Below are positions 44,541-56,050 of a stretch of DNA of 64,000 nt, piece after piece (position 1 is the first letter of the stretch; every line of letters begins with the position of its first letter). The DNA is from Macrostomum hystrix (lineage: Eukaryota; Platyhelminthes; Macrostomidae): the NCBI GenBank assembly GCA_950097015.1, contig CATNEN010000001.1, forward strand, positions 27,247,001-27,311,000, read 5' to 3'. The notes under the pieces are model-generated. The model ran no database searches. It saw nothing but the letters and a program-made list of their open reading frames with translations, and was not told the DNA's origin. The position numbers and the translations under genes are program-made.

Positions 44541-44650
44541 GCGCCTATAGCCTAATGGCTAGAGCGCTAGGCTAGACTCTACTGATGAGCTCAAATAAGA
44601 GCGAAACGCGTCTGGAGTTGCCTTGGTTCGAATCCTGATTTCATTTTTTT
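44541..44650 (+). ncRNA. tRNA-like Pol III unit carrying a type I hammerhead ribozyme
   Basis: Box A TAGCCTAATGG (44548-44558) and a perfect box B GGTTCGAATCC (44125 offset: 44625-44635) flank a complete hammerhead core, and a T7 run (44644-44650) follows as a Pol III terminator. The 5' head closely matches the heads of the SINEs at 9514 and 54388. No functional cloverleaf remains, because the anticodon region is replaced by the ribozyme. Schistosome Sm-alpha repeats and Penelope-like elements carry similar ribozymes. This unit appears to be a very short SINE-like element rather than a tRNA gene. It lies alone between arrays. Confidence 0.85.
44570..44622 (+). ncRNA. minimal type I hammerhead ribozyme
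   Basis: Core CTGATGA at 44582-44588. Stem II is GCTC/GAGC (44589-44592 with 44599-44602) around loop AAATAA. GAAA is at 44603-44606. Stem III is only two pairs (AC/GT), with the cleavage triplet GTC at 44610-44612. Stem I pairs 44575-44581 with 44613-44619 (seven pairs including two G-U), then a two-base UA bulge, then GGC/GCC (44570-44572 with 44620-44622). All invariant core bases are present. The palindromic ACGCGT of stem III would allow dimeric hammerheads, as proposed for other minimal type I ribozymes. Confidence 0.88.
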
Positions 44651-45449
44651 CGATACATATCGGAATCGATTCCAACATTAGATTTTTGAAATTCAATGGG
44701 CAGTGTCCTCTCTCCTCTCTCCCGCTCTCTCTCTCCCTCTTTCCCTCTCTCTACCTCTCTCTACCTCTTTCTAACTCTCTGCAATTCAATCGCAACAGAC
44801 TCCAGATTGTTTATCCCAATCTAGCAGCAGCCCATTCACCCCATGAATTTATCCTCCCAGAATCCCCAGTTCCCCATCGAGCAGTCCCATGAGGTGTGAT
44901 TTCTCAGCAGCCCAATTAGCATAACAGTTCTCAAATCCCAGTGTTTTCCTCAAATAATTTTCCCAGCATTTTAATTTCTTTACCGCGGCTTTCAAACTCA
45001 ATCTCCCATGGGGAAGCTGTGGGTATTTTCATCGCCTTTGGGATCTGCGTGGAATGGGAACGTGACGTGCGCTGTGTCATGTAGATGGGGATACATTTTG
45101 CAGCTTTCAGAAGTCTAGATCCCAACAGACGATATGAGCGGCAAATTGAGCACAGAAGGGATAATCTAATTGCTGAGTTCTCCTTCAACGCCCCTCCCTT
45201 CAGCGCACCCTGCTCATCGAATTAAAATCAGTTGGCACAAGATTGGTTCACTTTCACACCCGGCTGACTCAAGTGTATAATTATACCAGCTAAATTTCAA
45301 CACTTTATTTTACATCATTCGGTGAGGTGATTTTGATGGAGAAACTTTGGATTTGATCTGTTTTAAATTGAAAGCCTGAAAAGCTTAATTGAATGGGGGC
45401 AAGGCGCGTGGAAATGGCAGCCGTTGTTGAAAAACTTGAATGGCACTTT
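44651..45449. other. single-copy spacer, nothing recognised
   Basis: Includes a short decayed ctctctacctc stretch (about 44707-44772) related to the array at 43784-44466, and otherwise no recognised element. Confidence 0.5.
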
Positions 45450-46232
45450 AAAATGGCACCCACTCAATAAAATGGCACCCACTCAAAAAAATGGCACCCA
45501 CTTAATAAAATGGCATCCACTCAATAAAATGGCATCCACTCAATAAAATGGCACCCACCTAATAAAATGGCACCCACTCAATAAAATGGCATCCACTCAA
45601 TAAAATGGCACCCACTTAATAAAATGGCACCCACTTAATAAAATGGCATCCACTCAATAAAATGGCACCCACCTAATAAAATGGCACCCACTCAATAAGA
45701 ATGGCATCCACTCAATAAAATGGCACCCACCTAATAAAATGGCACCCACCTAATAAAATGGCACCCACTCAATAAAATGGCACCCACTAAAAGAAAATGG
45801 CATCCACTCAATAAAAATGGCACCCACTCAATAAAATGGCACCCACCTAATAAAATGGCACCCACTCAATAAAATCGCACCCACTCAATCAAATGGCACC
45901 CACCTAATAAAATGGCACCTACTCAATAAAATGGCACCTACTCAATAAAATGGCACCCACTCAATAAAATGGCACCTACTCAATAAAATGGCACCTACTC
46001 AATAAAATGGCACCTACTCAATAAAATGGCACCCACTCAATAAAATGGCATCCACTCAATAAAATGGCACCCACCTAATAAAATGGCACCCACTCAATAA
46101 AATCGCACCCACTCAATCAAATGGCACCCACCTAATAAAATGGCACCTACTCAATAAAATGGCACCTACTCAATAAAATGGCACCTACTCAATAAAATGG
46201 CACCCACTCAATAAAATGGCACCCCACATTAA
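45450..46232. repeat. 19 bp minisatellite with an AAATGGCA core
   Basis: About 41 copies of aataaaatggcacccactc with cctaat, ttaat and ctact variants in recurring blocks. Confidence 0.96.
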
Positions 46233-46271
46233 AATAGCAACCCAGCTTATCTCTGCACAACAACCCTTAAT

Positions 46272-46968
46272 AAAAATGGTGCCCATTGTAGGAAAATGGT
46301 AGCAATTGTAAAAAAGCACCAATTTTAGAAAAAAATGACACATTGAAAAAATGGCACCTATTGTTAGGAAATGGCACCAGCTGTAGAAAAATTGCACCTA
46401 TTGTTAGGAAATGGCACCAATTGTAGAAAAATGGCACCTATTGTTAGGAAATGGCACCAGCTGTAGAAAAATTGCACCTATTGTTAGGAAATGGCACCAA
46501 TTGTAGAAAAAAGGCACCTATTGTTAGGAAATGGCACCAATTGTAGAAAAATGGCACCTATTGTTAGGAAATGGCACCAGCTGTAGAAAAATGGCACCTA
46601 TTGTTAGGAAATGGCACCAATTGTAGGAAAATGGCACCTATTGTTAGGAAATGGCACCAGCTGTAGAAAAATGGCACCTATTGTTAGGAAATGGCACCAG
46701 CTGTAGGAAAATGGCACCTATTGTTAGGAAATGGCACCAATTGTAGGAAAATGGCACCTATTTTTAGGAAATGGCACCAATTGTAGAAACATGACACCTA
46801 TTGTTTGGAAATGGCACCAGCTGTAGAAAAATGGCACCTATTGTTAGGAAATGGCACCAGCTGTAGGAAAATGGCACCTATTGTTAGGAAATGGCACCAG
46901 CTGTAGGAAAATGGCACCTATTGTTAGGAAATGGCACCAATTGTAGGAAAATGGCACAAGTTTATTAA
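46272..46968. repeat. 40 bp dimeric minisatellite with an AAATGGCACC core
   Basis: Two 20 bp half-units alternate: gaaaatggcacctattgtta and ggaaatggcaccaattgtag (or agctgtag). Confidence 0.95.
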
Positions 46969-47647
46969 GAATCAAGGTACCCTATCAAAATGTTTCGAAA
47001 ATGGTCTCTGTTTAAATCAATAACTATCTAAAAAACACAGAAATTTCCAGGCAGGCTCAGCTGACCGACATTTTGGAAACTGGCAGATTATATTCGTACG
47101 GCAGGTGCCTCGGTGAGTTTATTGAGGTGCCATGATTGCGCAGTGTGTGAGAATATGATAATTAAAATGCGTGCAGCCCTCTGCTCTAGTGTGTTAGCTC
47201 AGAAACAATAAAATTTTTGAGAAGTCGTCATCAACTGCTTGAGTTGATCCTCATTTTCGGACCAGCTCAGAACTGGCGAATGGAGCTGCACCAAATGCGG
47301 AATCCACAACTGACCGCTAGAGGAGGAGCTGTTGCTGCTGGTGCCACTGCTCGTGGCATATTTACAACTGGGGTGCCCCACCGCCTCATTCCTTCTAAAA
47401 GAGGCAGTAAAATTTATACGATAGAACACATCAGGAAAATGATAATTTTACCGGCTGTAACTGCTCTGGCAAAGCTCATCGTTTTAATGGTCTCATGAGG
47501 CATTAAAAACATTTGCCAGCCCCAGATAATCCCTCAGTTGGTCTGGTGTCTGTTATATGAGTCTGCAGCTTGAGTCTAGATCTTCAGATCAAAGTACGGA
47601 GAAAAATACGAATTGAAACTGTTTCCGATAAGCGAATTGCCACTTTA
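46969..47647. other. single-copy spacer, nothing recognised
   Basis: Short ORFs on both strands without family resemblance. Confidence 0.5.
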
Positions 47648-48640
47648 TTAAGGAAATGGCAGTTTCTAAGAAAAAATGCACTTTCTACGAGAAATGACAT
47701 TTCCTAAAATAAACAAAATTTTCTAAGAGAAATGACAATTTTTTTTCGAGAAATTGCATTTTCTACCAGAAGCGGCAGTTTCTGCGAGAAATGGAAGTTT
47801 CTACAAGAAATGGATTTTTTGCGAGAAATGGCAGTTTCTTTGAGAAATGGCAGTTTCTTTGAGAAATGGCAGTTTCTTTGAGAAATGGCAGTTTCTTTGA
47901 GAAATGGCAGTTTCTTTGAGAAATGGCAGTTTCTACAAGAAGCGGCAGTTTCCACGAGAAATGGATTTTCCACGAGAAATGGCAGTTTCCACGAGAAATG
48001 GCAGTTTCAACGAGAAATGGTAGTTTCTATGAGAAATGGCGGTTTCCACGAGAAATGGCGGTTTCCACGAGAAATGGCGGTTTCCACGAGAAATGGTAGT
48101 TTCTATGAGAAATGGCAGTTTCTTTGAGAAATGGCAGTTTCCACGAGAAATGGCAGTTTCTATGAGAAATGGCGGTTTCCACGAGAAATGGCAGTTTCTA
48201 CAAGAAGCGGCAGTTTCCACGAGAAATGGATTTTCTGCGAGAAATGGCAGTTTCTTTAAGAAATGGCAGTTTCAACGAGAAATGGCAGTTTCCACGAGAA
48301 ATGGCAGTTTCAACGAGAAATGGCAGTTTCAACGAGAAATGGCAGTTTCTACGAGAAATGGCAGTTTCTATGAGAAATGGCAGTTTCTATGAGAAATGGC
48401 GGTTTCTACGAGAAATGGCAGTTTCTACGAGAAATGGCGGTTTCTACGAGAAATGGTAGTTTCTACGAGAAATGGCAGTTTCTACGAGAAATGGCAGTTT
48501 CTATGAGAAATGGCGGTTTCTATGAGAAATGGCGGTTTCTATGAGAAATGGCGGTTTCTATGAGAAATGGCGGTTTCTATGAGAAATGGCGGTTTCTATG
48601 AGAAATGGCGGTTTCTATGAGAAATGGCGGTTTTTCTCGA
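47648..48640. repeat. 19 bp minisatellite with an AAATGGC core
   Basis: About 50 copies of gagaaatggcagtttctac. The right end has eight or so identical copies of the gagaaatggcggtttctat form, so homogenisation is greatest there. Confidence 0.96.
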
Positions 48641-48739
48641 GTAATGGCACTATGTACAAGAAATGACACATCGTAAGCGCAAATTTCTATAGGGAAATTT
48701 CTGAGTTACAAAACTGTCTTCCAGAACAGCATTTTCTAG

Positions 48740-48777
<38 letters not shown>

Positions 48778-49194
48778 GCCTGCAGTGAGCAGTAATTGAG
48801 CAAGGCTGCTAAGAGCATGAGCGAGAGAGCATTGGGATTCGAGTCGTATACAGGGGATTTATTCCAACACAGTGTGGGATCTGCCGCATTAATTCATCCA
48901 ACACCATACAACTATTGGCTGAGCTGTTACAACAGCAAGCAGATGTTGACAGGCCTTTATATAGTCCATCTCAATTCCATCAATATGCAGCACTATTCGA
49001 CTAACTATGCAATTCTATGCAATTCTATGCAATTCTATGCAAATCTGTGGTGTACACCGCGGGAGTAAATGTACCCTAAAAAGCGAATATCAATAAGCTC
49101 AAACCCGACCTCTAGAAGTGCAAGTGGTGCACTTCTGCACGAACAGATTAGAAAGCTGATACAAAATATTGATTGACTGATTGATTGATAGTGA
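48641..49194. other. single-copy spacer with (CAG)n and a ten-base repeat
   Basis: (CAG)n at about 48743-48777. CTATGCAATT repeats with a ten-base period at 49005-49044. A hairpin at 49112-49144 resembles one at 23606. No gene recognised. Confidence 0.55.
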
Positions 49195-50107
49195 TAAAGC
49201 GAGAGAGATTGGTAGATTGAGAGAATTAGAATGAATGAGGTAGAGTTATAGAGATAAATAAAGAGAGGTAGATTGAGAGAGGTAGAGTGAGAGAATTAGA
49301 ATGAATGAGGTAGAGTTATAGAGATAAATAAAGAGAGGTAGATTGAGAGAGGTAGAGTGAGAGAATTAGAATGAATGAGGTAGAGTTATAGAGATAAATA
49401 AAGAGAGGTAGATTGAGAGAGGTAGAGTGAGAGAATTAGAATGAATGAGGTAGAGTTATAGAGATAAATAAAGAGAGGTAGATTGAGAGAGGTAGAGTGA
49501 GAGAATTAGAATGAATGAGGTAGAGTTATAGAGATAAATAAAGAGAGGTAGATTGAGAGAGGTAGAGTGAGAGAGGTAGAGTGAGAGAGGTAGAGTGAGA
49601 GAGGTAGAGTGAGAGAGGTAGAGTGAGAGAGGTAGAGTGAGAGAGGTAGAGTGAGAGAGGTAGAGTGAGAGAGGTAGAGTGAGAGAGGTAGAGTGAGAGA
49701 GGTAGAGTGAGAGAATTAGAATGAATGAGGTAGAGTTATAGAGATAAATAAAGAGAGGTAGATTGAGAGAATTAGAATGAATGAGGTAGAGTTATAGAGA
49801 TAAATAAAGAGAGGTAGATTGAGAGAGGTAGAGTGAGAGAATTAGAATGAATGAGGTAGAGTTATAGAGATAAATAAAGAGAGGTAGATTGAGAGAGGTA
49901 GAGTGAGAGAATTAGAATGAATGAGGTAGAGTTATAGAGATAAATAAAGAGAGGTAGATTGAGAGAGGTAGAGTGAGAGAATTAGAATGAATGAGGTAGA
50001 GTTATAGAGATAAATAAAGAGAGGTAGATTGAGAGAGGTAGAGTGAGAGAATTAGAATGAATGAGGTAGAGTTATAGAGATAAATAAAGAGAGGTAGATT
50101 GAGAGAG
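49195..50107. repeat. 70 bp higher-order repeat made of GA-rich subunits
   Basis: About eleven copies of a 70 bp unit (it includes gagagaattagaatgaatga and gagataaataaagagaggta), interrupted at 49558-49710 by a block of simple 14 bp units of the kind that follows. Confidence 0.95.
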
Positions 50108-51133
50108 GTAGAGTGAGAGAGGTAGAGTGAGAGAGGTAGAGTGAGAGAGGTAGAGTAAGAGAGGTAGAGTGAGAGAGGTAGAGTGAGAGAGGTAGAGTGA
50201 GAGAGGTAGAGTGAGAGAGGTAGAGTGAGAGAGGTAGAGTGAGAGAGGTAGAGTGAGAGAGGTGGAGTGACAGCGGTAGAGTGAGAGAGGTAGAGTGAGA
50301 GAGGTAGAGTGAGAGTGAGAGCGGTAGCGTGAGAGTGGTAGAGTGAGAGAGGTAGAGTGACAGCGGTAGAGTGAGAGAGGTAGATTTAGAGAGGTAGAGT
50401 GAGAGGGGTAGATTTAGAGAGGTAGAGTGAGAGGGGTAGAGTGAGAGAGGTAGAGTGACAGCGGTAGAGTGAGAGAGGTAGATTTAGAGAGGTAGAGTGA
50501 GAGGGGTAGAGTGAGAGAGGTAGAGTGACAGCGTTAGAGTGAGAGAGGTAGAGTGACAGCGGTAGAGTGAGAGGGGTAGAGTGAGAGGGGTAGAGTGAGA
50601 GAGGTAGAGTGAGAGAGGTAGAGTGAGAGAGGTAGAGTGAGAGAGGTAGAGTGACAGCGGTAGAGTGAGAGGGGTAGAGTGAGAGAGGTAGAGTGACAGC
50701 GGTAGAGTGAGAGGGGTAGAGTGAGAGGGGTAGAGTGAGAGGGGTAGAGTGAGAGAGGTAGAGTGAGAGAGGTAGAGTGAGAGAGGTAGAGTGAGAGAGG
50801 TAGAGTGACAGCGGTAGAGTGAGAGGGGTAGAGTGAGAGGGGTAGAGTGAGAGAGGTAGAGTGACAGCGGTTGAGTGAGAGAGGTAGAGTGAGAGAGGTA
50901 GAGTGAGAGAGGTAGAGTGACAGCGGTAGAGTGAGAGAGGTAGAGTGAGAGAGGTAGAGTGAGAGAGGTAGAGTGACAGCGGTAGAGTGAGAGAGGTAGA
51001 GTGACAGCGGTAGAGTGAGAGAGGTAGAGTGAGAGAGGTAGAGTGACAGCGGTAGAGTGAGAGAGGTAGAGTGAGAGAGGTAGAGTGACAGCGGTAGAGT
51101 GAGAGGGGTAGAGTGAGAGAGGTGGAGTGATAG
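50108..51133. repeat. 14 bp GA-rich minisatellite
   Basis: About 73 copies of gagagaggtagagt with gaggggtagagt and gacagcggtagagt variants. Nearly homopurine on the plus strand. The Ser/Thr/Leu frames on the minus strand are artefacts. Confidence 0.97.
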
Positions 51134-51903
51134 CGGCAAAGTTTTCCCTCTTGTTGCCTAGAAGCCATGAAACAAAATTTCAATAATGTTTTTAACATTG
51201 CAATTCAATTTGTTGACATTTTCCCAAACGCCGTTGCAAAGCAGCAAATTGAAGATCCCAAAACGCGATTCCCTCCACAGAGAAGATCCCAAGAGAAGGA
51301 TCCAACGCGCAGAAATTCAGCATCTGCAGACAGGCAGATAACAGCTAGCTGCCGCATTTTCCTAAACTAAATGCCAATTTATTATTTGGATAGGCAAAGG
51401 AACCGACTGCGCGTCTTGTATTCCCTAGCCATCCAATTTGAGAAGACGGACTGGGCTGGGACCCAAGTTTTATTGCCTCAAGCACGATCGAATAATTTGG
51501 GGCAAGAAAAATTGTTAGAATTAAAGATCCTTAGAGAGAAGACAAATGGGAAGAGGAAGGAAGGGATTAGGGATAGCCGGACACTGCCAGAGCTGCTCAC
51601 ATCCCGCGTCCTCTCAATCGGCCTCTCAATTAGGACCCTTTGCTTGACCCGCCCAGCCACTTGACTGACTGAGTCAAACAAATTTGCAAACACCAGCGAG
51701 CAGCACAGCAGACTTGGCCTCTTTACACATCACTGCCCATGCTGCATTTGCCAGCCAAGTCTTTTAGCAATGGCCCGCGCAGACTTTAAATAACTTCCTC
51801 CATCGAAAGAAAGCTTCATTTTTAAGCCGGGGAAGCCCCACTGTAGATTGTCTTTCGTGCTTTTTCTTGAAATAATTTTGCTTTGAAAAAGTTTCCGCAC
51901 TGA
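51134..51903. other. single-copy spacer, nothing recognised
   Basis: Two ORFs of 67 and 97 codons on the plus strand show no family resemblance. Confidence 0.45.
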
Positions 51904-52314
<411 letters not shown>

Positions 52315-52316
52315 GT

Positions 52317-52589
52317 TCCCGACTCCACTGGAACAATTTGCGTCCTTTAGCAAGACACTTAACTCTGCATTGCTTCAGTTCACCCAGCTGTTAAATGGGT
52401 GAACTAGCTGCCCCCAGCTGGGTACCAGCATCAGCTGGGATAATTGAAGGTGGGTGTGGCGTCCCCCCAGTCCGTGGACTGAACAGCTGTACGCAGCCTT
52501 CAGATGCGGCGCGCATTAGCTGCGGCTGTGCTGTCGGCTGCACATCTGACCCAATTGGGGCAGGTGTAATCAATTATTATTATTATTAT

Positions 52590-52594
<5 letters not shown>
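52317..52594 (+). mobile_element. 5'-truncated tRNA SINE inside (ATCT)n
   Basis: Matches the body of the SINE at 9514-9818 from just after box B to the end (TTTAGCAAGACACTTAACTC, then CAGCTGGGATAATTGAAG, then GGGGCAGGTGTAATCAATTA). It ends in an (ATT)n tail. The tRNA head is missing, and ATCT repeats lie on both sides. Confidence 0.9.
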
Positions 52595-52649
<55 letters not shown>

Positions 52650-52650
52650 G

Positions 52651-52685
<35 letters not shown>

Positions 52686-52758
52686 GTCTATCTATCTATC
52701 TATCCATCGATTTATCTATCTATCTATCTATCTATCTATCTGTCTATCTCTCTATCTC

Positions 52759-52792
<34 letters not shown>

Positions 52793-52848
52793 CATCCATC
52801 GATTTATCTATCTATCTATCTATCTATCCATCTATCTATCTATCTATT
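52595..52848. repeat. (ATCT)n microsatellite, right block
   Basis: About 60 tetranucleotides with more variants (ccatcgattt) than the left block. It begins directly at the SINE tail. Confidence 0.97.
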
Positions 52849-54387
52849 TGGTATCCAGTTGAAAAAATGTGTCTCCAATCAAGATTCGGGCACAGCCATC
52901 CGGTATGGCTGACCTGGCTGTCATATCTTCCCAAATGATATCATTATGATTTATCAATGTCACCTTGAGTGTCATCCAAGTGCTTCATTAGTTGGAAATT
53001 CTCGGCAATTTCGCATTGATTGACGCCGTATTTTGGTGCGACCTTGGACCCACCAGTCCTGAGCAGGGGGCCGCGGTTGGCAACTAAAATTCATTGTGCC
53101 GTACGAAGAATTCTCCCATCTGACTTTGCAGGAGTCGTAAATCTCATCTTTGAGATTTCTCTCCAATCTAAGAATAACCGAAATGATGTGACAGACGCAA
53201 TGCGCTCCATATTCTCAAGCCACGTGACCCGCTGCTCAAATTGACTTTCTTTAGCGGCTACTCAGACCACCGGGCCTCGACATTTGGCCGAACGTGCGCG
53301 GCCTCACACACACTCACACTTCAATTGGCTGCCTCAGAACCGCTATGGGTAACGGGCCAAATTTATACTCGTATATTTATAGTTATATATTTGTGTGATT
53401 CCTGGAATTTTGATGGCTTGTAGGCAAGGCCAGTCAGTCTGCTATCATTCTCAAAGAATTTTTTCTGATATTTGCCGTTTGAAAATGGCCATCGCGTTGC
53501 AAATATATCCCAATATTTTCAAATTATTTTAAAGTACTCGAAATGAAAAATTAGGGATTTGAATATTTTTAGGGAGTAAAATAAAATGATTCTGTATTAA
53601 ACCCTATATGGCGAATCCAATATTAAAACAGTTAACTTTATCATTTGTATAGTATAATAATAGAACATTTTGAAAGCACAGAGATGATGCCATTTTGTGC
53701 GAGGATCGTTGAATATCTTGACTATGCCGATGCTTTGTGATTCTGGAAGTTGTTTCATCGGTTTGAACGGAAATATTTTGCCGCGTTTGAATATTTTGGG
53801 AGATTCAGAAAAATGTGTGCATTAAAAATATCCCAGAGGTCTCTATGTGTTAAGGTAGGCAATTTAGGCTAATCCTTTGATACACACACACAGCTTCATC
53901 AAATTAGTTGCTTAAGCAGAGCCCACTGCAGGTAGGTGAGGTGGCGGGCGGATGCAGGACAGGCGGAGGGAGCCGTGATACAGCATTCAAATCAGGTCTT
54001 AGAATGCTAATTTCTTGCCAATCGAATATAGGGATAATATTCCCAGATCTGCTGCAGCAAGATGACTATAGGATGTGAGATCCGCCATTGATTGGCGAAC
54101 AATTGCTACAAAACCTTTCATAATTGTATTTGTTATAACGAGGCCCCGGTGAAGTGAAAGTGAAGCAGGTGCCTATTCGTGACACCGCATCAGCATCAGC
54201 CAGGACCTGCAGAATTTGAATAATCCGCTGCCTGAATCTGCATAAAGCCTTCAGGGGTGCTGAGACCTTCTCCAAACAGTCAGTCAGTGTGCTCAAGGAC
54301 TTTCCCAGTGTGATTACTCAGCTAAGGCAAATTAAAGAATTGTTTATTTAACTTGGGGTCCTCCCGGAACTGAGGCTGTGCTGCCTT
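52849..54387. other. single-copy region, nothing recognised
   Basis: A/T-rich in the centre (53440-53880). ORFs of 60-76 codons without family resemblance. Confidence 0.5.
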
Positions 54388-54590
54388 GGTTGTAGCCTAG
54401 TGGCTAGAGCGTCGGACTCACGAATTGAAGGTCGGGGGTTCGATTCCCGACCCACTGGAGCAATTTGCTCCGGCATTAACCTTCAGCCTCCTTTTTGCTC
54501 AACGGAGTGGCCCCAGCCTAATGTCAGTGCCAACCATTGCAGCGTGAGGCCGCTTGCTTAGACTAAAAAAGTCACTTTTTCTATCTATAT
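54388..54590 (+). mobile_element. tRNA-derived SINE, same head as 9514 but different body
   Basis: Box A TAGCCTAGTGG (54393-54403), box B GGTTCGATTCC (54437-54447), and an intact T arm with a TCGGG/CCCGA stem. The head matches the 9514 SINE through CACTGGAgCAaTTTG, after which the body is unrelated and ends in a GACTAAAAAAGTC hairpin. The acceptor ends do not pair well, so this is not a functional tRNA gene. Confidence 0.8.
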
Positions 54591-55696
54591 AAGATTTGAG
54601 ATTATAAATTAGCATCTAATTAACTGCAGTGTTTATATAAACACAGAACAAAAATGAGACACAGAGCAAAAGAAGTCAAGGACAAAACTAAGGCAGAGGG
54701 CCCCAAGGTGTAACTCGATATAAAACAGCGCTTCGCTTGGCCAAGCTCGTTTTGGAGCTGTCTTCTTTCGCTTTACCTTTCAGGTGTCCAAATTCTTGGC
54801 GAACGGAAAAGCCAGACTGGCAAAACTGGCTTCGGGTTGTGCGCAATAAACACCGCCTCTTTCGCGAGCCAACAAATTCACCCATGAGAAGGGACCATGA
54901 GCGCTTCGCTAGGCAACAAAAAATTCAACAATTTCGCCAGAGCTGTCTCCCTGTTTCTCACCTGAAATCGGACACCTAAACTGAACCAACCCAACCCCTG
55001 CCCAAAAACATGCGCCACAAAAAACATGGGAGAGGGTCACCGAAGTGTGTCCACTGAAACAAACTGCCGGCACAAATAGTTTGCCGCAGCGCCCCAGCCA
55101 ATGAGCGGCCTAGGCGGAGCGAGGACGCGCGCGATTGGCTCTGGCAAGGGCACACCAGATTGTGTGGCTTCTCCTCTAGCAGCAGAGTCTGGCCTCGGGC
55201 CTCCACTCCACCCTGTGAGCACAGGGCGGTGCTCACTCACTTCCACTGGAAAGTGCCGACCCACCCCACCGCCGGGAGGGCAGCCGCCCCAGAGGCCGGG
55301 GCGCCCGGGAGCCAACCAGACCCGGCTGAGCAATTTGAATATGGCGGGCAGCCACCTCCAGCCACCCCCTGCTTCAGTTTGCCAATAAGGCTAGGGCTGC
55401 CTTTAAACCCGGGCCACTGGCAGTTTTTTTGCATCGCTTAGCAATTCTCTCAGCCTTCTCTGCTTTGAATTAGCATTTTTGATTTCCCCTCAGCATCGAA
55501 GCCAGAGCGCATTCTCAATTTAAGTTATGCAAATAATTTGCAAATAGATTTCAGTTATTATTATTGTTGGCCCATTCTCCAATTCAAATCGGGCCATCGC
55601 ATCTTCGACCGATTTCAATACGCAGATTAGCCCCAAGTCTAGTTAGCATATTTTACTAATTGGCCATTGTGTGCACTTGAGCCAGTTCTTAAACTC
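54591..55696. promoter_or_regulatory. POU3 upstream region: GC-rich flank with CCAAT boxes and octamers
   Basis: G/C-rich from about 55050 to 55350. CCAAT boxes occur in opposite orientations at 55098-55102 and 55134-55138. An octamer ATGCAAAT at 55527-55534 is followed directly by AATTTGCAAAT at 55535-55545. No good TATA box. ORFs in this stretch on both strands lack family resemblance. Confidence 0.5.
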
Positions 55697-56019
55697 ATGG
55701 CTGCGAGCGTCACTCACGGAAATCTCAGCGGAGGCGGCGGTGGCGGCGGCGGCGGGCTAGACCCGTACGCCATGTACAAGAGCCAGTTCCCGACCGTGCC
55801 TTCGCCGCACTCAGGCATGTCGGCGGCGCTGGCGCCAAGCGCCGGGCCTCCAGCTGGGGGCTTCTACCAGCACCAGCAGAGCGCGGCGGCTGTTGCTGCG
55901 GCTGCAGCGGCGGCGGTCCCAAACTGCGTCGGCGTGCCGAACGGAAGCGGCTACTATGACAGCCCCTGGTCGATGTGGCACACAATGCAGCCAGTGTTGC
56001 AGCAGCAACAACAACATCA

Positions 56020-56050
<31 letters not shown>

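Noticed and set aside
54388..54456. Functional tRNA gene
   Set aside because: The T arm is good but the acceptor ends do not pair and the anticodon stem is poor; it is a SINE head.
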